NCBI GenBank assembly: GCA_937898895.1
Contig: CALDKL010000137.1
Location: forward strand, 1-7,916
Source: an uncultured Verrucomicrobiae bacterium
Lineage (GTDB): Bacteria > Verrucomicrobiota > Verrucomicrobiia > Verrucomicrobiales > DEV007
Length of the DNA: 7,916 nt
Reading direction: 5' to 3'
The notes under the pieces were generated by a model. It did no database searches, was not told the origin of the DNA, and saw only the letters and a program-made list of their open reading frames with translations. This document shows, one piece after another, positions 1 through 4,339 of the stretch (its first letter is position 1; each line of letters opens with the position of its first letter). Made by a program: the position numbers and the translations under genes.

Positions 1-171
1 CAAAGCGTCGTCCTCCGCGTCAATGATCGCGGTCCCTTCAAACACGGCCGTGTCCTCGACGTCTCCCTCGGTGCCGCGAAGAAGCTCGGGTTCGACAAGA
101 AGGGCCTCACCTCGTGCCGCATCGAAGTGCTGAAACCCAGGGAGGGCTCACAGACCGAAGGCGGCGAGTGA
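1..171 (+). CDS. RlpA-like double-psi beta-barrel protein, C-terminal fragment
   Basis: The first 56 codons visible in frame 1 end at a TGA at 169-171; the 5' part lies outside the window. The fragment contains VNDRGPF followed by GRVLDVSLGAAKKLGF, the hallmark of the RlpA double-psi beta-barrel (DPBB). RlpA proteins are outer-membrane or periplasmic septal-ring proteins. In some bacteria they are lytic transglycosylases that cleave glycan strands lacking stem peptides. The Asp of NDRGP (residue 9 of the fragment) aligns by eye with the catalytic Asp described for Pseudomonas RlpA; the other catalytic residues would be upstream and cannot be checked. The protein ends about 20 residues after the DPBB core, so there is no C-terminal SPOR domain here. 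A SPOR or LysM domain could only be N-terminal. The last 24 bases overlap the 3' end of the opposing DUF4404-type gene. Family is fairly sure; enzymatic activity is unknown. Confidence 0.8.
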   Translation, partial: QSVVLRVNDRGPFKHGRVLDVSLGAAKKLGFDKKGLTSCRIEVLKPREGSQTEGGE

Positions 172-462
172 ATTTGAGACCCGCCCGATCGCGAGAACGA
201 GTCGCGGATGCTCCGCCTCCCACTCGTCGACCTGGTCTTTCAATTCCTCCCACTTTTCCGCGAGTCCGCTTTCGCCGGGTGCGGATTCTTCCGAGAGAGC
301 CCCCGCTGTTTCCGCCACCACTTCGCGAACACGGCCCGTGGCCGGATGATGATCGATCTCCGAGAGGGCCGTCTCGAGCGTGGCAAGCGCCTCCTTCGCC
401 TCGTCATCGAGGGCATTGAGTTGACGGAGGGCTTTGCGGATGGCTTCGATTTCCTGGAACAT
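148..462 (-). CDS. DUF4404 family small protein
   Basis: This encodes 104 residues with no signal peptide or membrane segment, rich in Glu, Ala and Leu, so it is probably helical and cytoplasmic. The N-terminal half (residues 1-37) has the heptad-like leucine spacing of a coiled coil. The C-terminus reads WEAEHPRLVLAIGRVSNSLA then AFGL (residues 81-104). I recognise this as the conserved tail of DUF4404 proteins (E-HPRL-x3-IGRI-x2-LA-x-GI). The function of that family is unknown. The middle (about 55-68, SEESAPGESG) looks like a flexible linker. The ATG at 460-462 is the natural start, since the family begins directly with the helical segment. It has no Shine-Dalgarno site but a long pyrimidine tract. 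It lies 54 bp downstream of the cytochrome c gene on the same strand, so co-transcription is plausible. Its 3' end overlaps the rlpA-like gene by 24 bp. Confidence 0.75.
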   Translation of the reverse strand: MFQEIEAIRKALRQLNALDDEAKEALATLETALSEIDHHPATGRVREVVAETAGALSEESAPGESGLAEKWEELKDQVDEWEAEHPRLVLAIGRVSNSLAAFGL

Positions 463-465
463 TTT

Positions 466-493
466 GAAAGGGGCAAGGGAGAAGGAAAGAGGG
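466..493 (-). promoter_or_regulatory. Pyrimidine-rich leader before the DUF4404-type gene
   Basis: Read on the coding strand, 27 of 28 bases ending three bases before the ATG are C or T, interrupted by a single G. No GGAG or AGGA stretch lies at normal spacing. This could be a ribosome-loading tract recognised by protein S1 rather than by the anti-Shine-Dalgarno; that role is inference. Confidence 0.35.
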
Positions 494-516
494 TGCGATC
501 AGCGGTCAGACCCGGT

Positions 517-975
517 TCATTTGCCGTACTCAGGGAGTGCGGCGCGGTAGGCGGCGTCGAGGAAGGCGGTGAGGTCCATCAGTTGTCGTGCGCTCATGTC
601 CTTTGTCAGGTCGGGCATGAGTGGCTCGATTCCCCCATTCGCCTCCGCGCCCGACAGGATCGCGCGGTATTGCTCCGTCACGACGTGGCGGGGATTCGCG
701 ATTGCGAGAACGAGATCTTCGTAGCGCTTCACAAATCGTATCTGTCCCGCGAGGCCGAGCTCGATTCGCCGCGCCGACTTCGGGTCGGGAAGGTCATTCC
801 CCGCGACCGTGTGGCACTGGATGCAGCCCAAAGCAACGAAGGCTTCCCGACCGAGGTCCGGGTTTCCTCCGGGAAAGCGGAATCCCTTTGTGGTCGGCTC
901 GGCCGCACCAAGAACAGCCAGGCCACAAAATACCAGGAGAGAGGGAAGGAAAACGGCGAGTCGGGACTGTTTCAT
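517..975 (-). CDS. Secreted mono-haem c-type cytochrome
   Basis: This encodes 152 residues. The N-terminus (MKQSR, then a hydrophobic stretch at about 6-23 ending VLGAA) is a Sec signal peptide with a likely cut near AAE at 24-26. The mature protein is therefore periplasmic, with haem attached there by the cytochrome c maturation system. One haem site, CIQCH, sits at residues 51-55. Met120 in EPLMPDLT is the probable distal axial ligand, followed by the usual closing helix (MSARQLMDLTAFLDAAYR, 127-144). This is the class I mono-haem fold. It presumably carries electrons between periplasmic redox partners, but no oxidase, reductase or dehydrogenase is adjacent to name one. There is no fused DPBB, PQQ or large PVC-type domain. 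The ATG at 973-975 is supported by the immediately following signal peptide. It is probably the first gene of a two-gene unit with the DUF4404-type gene. The divergent PhyH-family gene starts 161 bp away. Confidence 0.88.
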   Translation of the reverse strand: MKQSRLAVFLPSLLVFCGLAVLGAAEPTTKGFRFPGGNPDLGREAFVALGCIQCHTVAGNDLPDPKSARRIELGLAGQIRFVKRYEDLVLAIANPRHVVTEQYRAILSGAEANGGIEPLMPDLTKDMSARQLMDLTAFLDAAYRAALPEYGK

Positions 976-994
976 GGGAGGGGAAAAGGGGAAG
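976..994 (-). promoter_or_regulatory. All-pyrimidine 19-base leader of the cytochrome c gene
   Basis: On the coding strand the 19 bases touching the ATG are all C or T (CTTCCCCTTTTCCCCTCCC). No Shine-Dalgarno sequence is present where one is expected. The start itself is secure because a clean signal peptide follows it, so the tract is a real property of this leader. Function as an S1-type loading site is inferred. Confidence 0.4.
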
Positions 995-1053
995 CGAACG
1001 GCGAACGGTGACCATTGTCATTTTTCAAGCACTCGGTGGCAAGCGATTTCCTT

Positions 1054-1067
1054 CGATCCGGGGATCG
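1054..1067. promoter_or_regulatory. Short dyad in the divergent cytochrome/PhyH spacer
   Basis: CGATCC and GGATCG form perfect 6-bp arms around a GG centre. The dyad lies in the 161-bp spacer (976-1136) between two divergent starts, where a shared operator would be expected. It is only 14 bp, in GC-rich DNA where such dyads arise by chance. I could not assign convincing -35/-10 pairs to either direction: a TTGTCA at 1015-1020 has no good -10 at 16-18 bp. Confidence 0.2.
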
Positions 1068-1136
1068 CAAACCCGAAGCGGGGCAATCTCGAAGCCTGGG
1101 ATTTGCATCTGCCTCAAAATCCGCCAAACTTGTCTG

Positions 1137-1979
1137 ATGAGCGGCCTCTTTTCTCCCGATGACCTGGCGCGATACGCCGCCGACGGCTACCTCATCGTGC
1201 GCGGACTGTTTTCCGAAGAGGAGATCCGCCTTCTCGGCGACACCGCACACGCCGACCACGCCCTCGACCGAGCCGCCGTCGCCCGCGACGACGGGGAAGG
1301 GAATCAGGTGCGCCTCTCCCTTTGGAATCATCCCGGCGACGGCATTTATGGCATGATTGCGCGTTGTCGCCGTCTCGTGGATTCCGTCGAACAGCTCCTC
1401 GGCGGCGAGGTCTATCATTACCACTCCAAAATGATCCTCAAGGACGCCCGCACCGGCGGAGCCTGGGCCTGGCACCAGGACTACGGGTACTGGTATCAGA
1501 ATGGAGTGCTCTTTCCCGATCTCTGCAGCGTCATGATCGCGGTCGATGCAGCGACGCGGGAAAACGGGTGCCTCGAGGTGCTTCGCGGCTCGCATCGCAT
1601 GGGCCGCGTCAATCACGTCCTCACTGGCGACCAGGCCGGTGCCGACCGCGAACGTGTTGCCGAAGCCGAAAAGAGGCTCGAGAAAATCGATTGTGAAATG
1701 CGACCCGGCGACGCGATCTTTTTTCACGCGAACACGCTCCACTGCTCGGGGCCCAACCGATCCGAACACCCCCGCTGGGCCATGATCTGCTGCTACAACG
1801 CTGCGACAAACGATCCCTACAAGGAATCCCATCATCCCCGCTACACCCCTCTGCACAAGGTGGAAGACTCCGCCGTGCTCGAGGTGGGCCGCTCCGGAGT
1901 GTCGGCGTGCGGGGTGGAGTTCGCCGATCTTGCGAACAAGGACAGCAGTGCGAAAACGCTCGCATCGGGTCCGGAGTGA
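1137..1979 (+). CDS. Phytanoyl-CoA dioxygenase (PhyH) family Fe(II)/2-oxoglutarate oxygenase
   Basis: This encodes 280 residues with no signal peptide, so it is cytoplasmic. The opening FSPDDLARYAADGYLIVRGLFSEEEI (about 5-30) is the typical PhyH start, and it fixes the ATG at 1137-1139; the frame stays open upstream, but that part reads as non-protein and overlaps the cytochrome gene. The facial triad is visible: His113 and Asp115 in AWHQDYGYWYQNG, and His202 in TLHCSGPN. Arg213 (HPRWAM) is placed to bind the 2-oxoglutarate carboxylate. The jelly-roll core includes DAATRENGCLEVLRGSHRMG (about 137-156) and MRPGDAIFFHANTLH. Enzymes of this family hydroxylate small molecules using O2 and 2-oxoglutarate; ectoine hydroxylase EctD belongs here. 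No ectoine genes are nearby and the HxD surroundings differ from EctD, so the substrate is unknown. No Shine-Dalgarno precedes the start. uvrB follows after 123 bp, probably as a separate unit. Confidence 0.87.
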   Translation: MSGLFSPDDLARYAADGYLIVRGLFSEEEIRLLGDTAHADHALDRAAVARDDGEGNQVRLSLWNHPGDGIYGMIARCRRLVDSVEQLLGGEVYHYHSKMILKDARTGGAWAWHQDYGYWYQNGVLFPDLCSVMIAVDAATRENGCLEVLRGSHRMGRVNHVLTGDQAGADRERVAEAEKRLEKIDCEMRPGDAIFFHANTLHCSGPNRSEHPRWAMICCYNAATNDPYKESHHPRYTPLHKVEDSAVLEVGRSGVSACGVEFADLANKDSSAKTLASGPE

Positions 1980-2038
1980 ACGGTGGCAGCGCCTCCGCGC
2001 CCATCCCGCCGCCTCGACCCGCCCGGAGAGCAGGTGCA

Positions 2039-2065
2039 ACTGCGGAGTCGGTAAAAAACCGCAGT
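2039..2065. promoter_or_regulatory. Inverted repeat between the PhyH-family gene and uvrB
   Basis: Perfect 7-bp arms ACTGCGG (2039-2045) and CCGCAGT (2059-2065) flank a 13-base centre containing a run of six A. The second arm ends 37 bp before the uvrB ATG, in the only intergenic space that could hold the uvrB promoter. It could be an operator. It could also be a weak transcript-end hairpin for the upstream gene, but no T-run follows, which argues against an intrinsic terminator. A TACAGT at 2086-2091 resembles a -10 box but lacks a good -35. Confidence 0.3.
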
Positions 2066-2090
2066 CCTGGAATCCCGTTTTCGAGTACAG

Positions 2091-2102
2091 TTCCCCTTCC
2101 CC
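2091..2102 (+). promoter_or_regulatory. All-pyrimidine leader of uvrB
   Basis: The 12 bases directly before the uvrB ATG are TTCCCCTTCCCC, with no purine and no Shine-Dalgarno site. The start is secure because the UvrB N-terminus is conserved, so this is a genuine leader feature like those of the cytochrome and AsmA-like genes. Confidence 0.4.
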
Positions 2103-4247
2103 ATGTCCGAATTCCGTCTCAGTTCCGAATTTCAACCCCAGGGCGACCAGGAACAGGCCATCGCCAAGCTGACGAAATCCCTTCTCGCGGGGAACGAACA
2201 CCAGACTTTGCTCGGCGTCACCGGTTCGGGAAAGACCTTCACCGTCGCAAATCTCATCGCCACGATGGGTAAGCCGACCCTGGTGATGTCGCACAACAAG
2301 ACTCTCGCCGCCCAGCTCTACAGCGAGCTGAAGACCTTTTTCCCCGAGAACGCCGTCGAATACTTCGTCTCCTACTTCGACTACTACCAACCCGAGGCTT
2401 ACATCCCTCGCACCGACACCTACATCGAGAAGGATTCCTCCATCAACGATGAGATCGAGCGTCTCCGGCTCTCGGCGATGAGTTCGCTCCTGATGCGGCG
2501 AGATGTCATCGTCGTGGCCAGCGTCTCCTGTATCTATGGCCTCGGCTCGCCCGACGACTATCGCGACATGATGGTGCCGGTACGCGTCGGGGACACGCTT
2601 GATCGCGATGAATTCCTCCGGAAGCTCGTTTCCATTCTCTACGAGCGCAATGATATCGAATTCACCCGAGGCAAGTTCCGGGTGCGCGGTGATGTCGTCG
2701 AAGTCTATCCCGCGTATCTCGATGAGGAGGCCGTGCGGGTTGAGTTTTTCGGCGACGAGATCGATCGCGTCAGCATCTTCCGCCCTCTCACTGGCACGGC
2801 GACCTCATCGGTGCGAGAGTTCACCTTCTACCCCGCGAAGCAGTTCGTGACGCCTGCGGAGAAGATGGCCGTCGCCATCCGCGAGATTCGCAGGGAACTC
2901 GCCGAGCGCATCGAGTATTTCGAGCAGAATCAGAAATTCCTCGAAGCCCAGCGCATCAAGCAGCGCACCGAATACGACATCGAAATGATGCAGGAGATGG
3001 GGTTTTGTCAGGGAATCGAGAACTACTCGCGCCACCTCACTTCGCGCCCCCCGGGAAGCCGCCCTGGCACCCTCATTGACTTTTTTCCCGAGGGCTTCCT
3101 GACTGTCATCGACGAATCGCATGTCTCCATCCCGCAGATCGGAGGCATGTATGAGGGCGACCGTTCTCGGAAGCAGACCCTGGTCGATTTTGGCTTCCGC
3201 CTCCCTAGCGCTCTCGACAACCGCCCCCTCCGCTTCGACGAGTTCATGGAGATGACTGGGCAGCGGCTCTACGTCAGCGCCACCCCGGCGGCCTTTGAGA
3301 TCCGGAACTCCGTCGCGGGAAACGTCGGCTACCTACCCCATCGTCGTGAGAGCAGCGGACAGGAGGGAGTCGCCGCCGCCCGGCTCCCCCGCATCTCCGG
3401 CAGCAAACAGCCCATCGCCGACTTCCACCCCGAGAAACGGGGCGTCGATCTCATCGTCGAACAGATCATCCGCCCCACCGGCCTGCTCGATCCCCGCGTC
3501 ACTTTGCGACCGCTCAAAGGACAGATCGACGAAACGATCGAGCGGTGCCGCGAGCGCGTCGAGAAAGGGGAACGAGTTCTCGTCACCACCCTCACGAAGC
3601 GCACCGCCGAGGATCTCACGGATTACCTGCGCAATGTCGGCCTGCGCGTCCGTTACCTTCACGCCGATGTCGACGCGATCGAGCGCGTCGAGATTCTCCG
3701 CAGTCTCCGCAGCGGTGAGTTCGACATCCTCGTCGGGATCAACCTGCTCCGGGAAGGACTCGACTTGCCCGAGGTCAGTCTCGTTTGTATCCTCGATGCG
3801 GACAAGGAAGGATTCCTCCGCAGCGAAACCTCGCTCATTCAGACGGTAGGGCGGGCCGCCCGTCATGTGAATGGCGAGGCCGTCCTCTTCGCCGACAGGG
3901 TCACCGACTCCATCCAAAGCCTTCTGGGCATCACCGAATACCGTCGTCGCATCCAGTCAGAGCACAACGCAGCCCATGGGATTGTTCCCCGCACCGTTTC
4001 CCGCAGCGATCAGGGCAGTCTTCGAATCTATCAGAGGGGCAAGGAAGTCGAGTCCTCCCTCGTCGCCGAATCGGGCGGTGACATCGACGTTCTCGCCGTC
4101 GTTCGGGAACTCGAGGAGGAAATGCGGGAAGCCGCCTCACGCCTCGAATTTGAACGCGCCGCACTCATCCGCGATCAGATCAATCAGCTCAAGGAAAAGG
4201 CCGGAGAAAAGCCGCTCGTGGTGAAGCGGAAGAAGGTGAGGTATTGA
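2103..4247 (+). CDS. uvrB: UvrABC system protein B (excision repair damage verification)
   Basis: This encodes 714 residues; most UvrB proteins have about 660-680. UvrB is the DNA-bound ATPase of nucleotide excision repair. UvrA loads it at lesions, it verifies damage by strand insertion, and it recruits UvrC. Walker A GVTGSGKT is at 38-45. The damage-clamping beta-hairpin region runs from SYFDYYQPEAYIP to about residue 122. DESH (motif II) is at 337-340, YVSATP (motif III) at 390-395, the domain 3 stretch LVGINLLREGLDLPEVSL lies near 560, and QTVGRAAR (motif VI) is at 580-587. A C-terminal UVR helical hairpin begins about 667 (VRELEEEM, then LEFERAALIRDQI). Every expected helicase motif is present, so the protein should be active. 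The odd feature is about 44 extra residues at roughly 402-447. The ATG is preceded by a pyrimidine tract. The gene converges on the AsmA-like gene 92 bp away, so it is probably monocistronic or shares a message with the PhyH-family gene. Confidence 0.98.
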   Translation: MSEFRLSSEFQPQGDQEQAIAKLTKSLLAGNEHQTLLGVTGSGKTFTVANLIATMGKPTLVMSHNKTLAAQLYSELKTFFPENAVEYFVSYFDYYQPEAYIPRTDTYIEKDSSINDEIERLRLSAMSSLLMRRDVIVVASVSCIYGLGSPDDYRDMMVPVRVGDTLDRDEFLRKLVSILYERNDIEFTRGKFRVRGDVVEVYPAYLDEEAVRVEFFGDEIDRVSIFRPLTGTATSSVREFTFYPAKQFVTPAEKMAVAIREIRRELAERIEYFEQNQKFLEAQRIKQRTEYDIEMMQEMGFCQGIENYSRHLTSRPPGSRPGTLIDFFPEGFLTVIDESHVSIPQIGGMYEGDRSRKQTLVDFGFRLPSALDNRPLRFDEFMEMTGQRLYVSATPAAFEIRNSVAGNVGYLPHRRESSGQEGVAAARLPRISGSKQPIADFHPEKRGVDLIVEQIIRPTGLLDPRVTLRPLKGQIDETIERCRERVEKGERVLVTTLTKRTAEDLTDYLRNVGLRVRYLHADVDAIERVEILRSLRSGEFDILVGINLLREGLDLPEVSLVCILDADKEGFLRSETSLIQTVGRAARHVNGEAVLFADRVTDSIQSLLGITEYRRRIQSEHNAAHGIVPRTVSRSDQGSLRIYQRGKEVESSLVAESGGDIDVLAVVRELEEEMREAASRLEFERAALIRDQINQLKEKAGEKPLVVKRKKVRY
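3306..3443 (+). other. Extra ~44-residue segment inside UvrB
   Basis: Between YVSATPAAFEI and the conserved IIRPTGLLDP the protein has about 44 more residues than E. coli UvrB. There, from memory, YVSATP to LLDP spans 31 residues against 75 here. The segment (about residues 402-447) is rich in Gly, Ala, Arg, Ser and Pro, as in GNVGYLPHRRESSG, and looks like a surface loop or extension. The reading frame is unbroken and codon use does not change. It sits at the junction leading from domain 1a into domain 3. It may be a lineage-specific insertion. Confidence 0.75.
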
Positions 4248-4339
4248 GGTGCGGCCCGAATCGGGAAGCGGCGAATCGAATTGTGTGCCTGACGCAGGGG
4301 CGTGGTCACCGCAAACCGAAAGGGAACGAGGAGGCCGGA
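4248..4339. other. Convergent spacer between uvrB and the AsmA-like gene
   Basis: These 92 bp separate two converging stop codons and would be the place for a bidirectional terminator. Only a small hairpin is visible: CCCGA (4255-4259), one base, TCGGG (4261-4265), which is too tight to fold fully and is not followed by a T-run on either strand. I see no convincing intrinsic terminator; termination may be Rho-dependent. Confidence 0.4.

Noticed and set aside
208..1011. A 267-codon + strand open frame opposite the DUF4404-type and cytochrome genes.
   Set aside because: It is the register-matched mirror of both genes. The minus-strand products have a signal peptide, CIQCH and a DUF4404-type tail, while this translation has none.
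621..1136. A 172-codon in-frame upstream extension of the PhyH-family gene.
   Set aside because: It overlaps the cytochrome gene, reads as Arg/Ser/Pro-rich non-protein sequence, and the PhyH family begins at the FSPDDLARYAADGY segment right after 1137.
1980..2102. A LexA/SOS box in front of uvrB.
   Set aside because: I looked for the TGTTC-N4-GAACA type palindrome that I recall for Verrucomicrobia and for Gram-positive or E. coli style boxes; none is present even approximately. The only dyad here has different arms.
972..2390. A 472-codon open frame on the - strand opposite the PhyH-family gene and the 5' part of uvrB.
   Set aside because: It is in codon register with both + strand genes, which carry full family motifs; same codon-bias explanation, and no recognisable domain.
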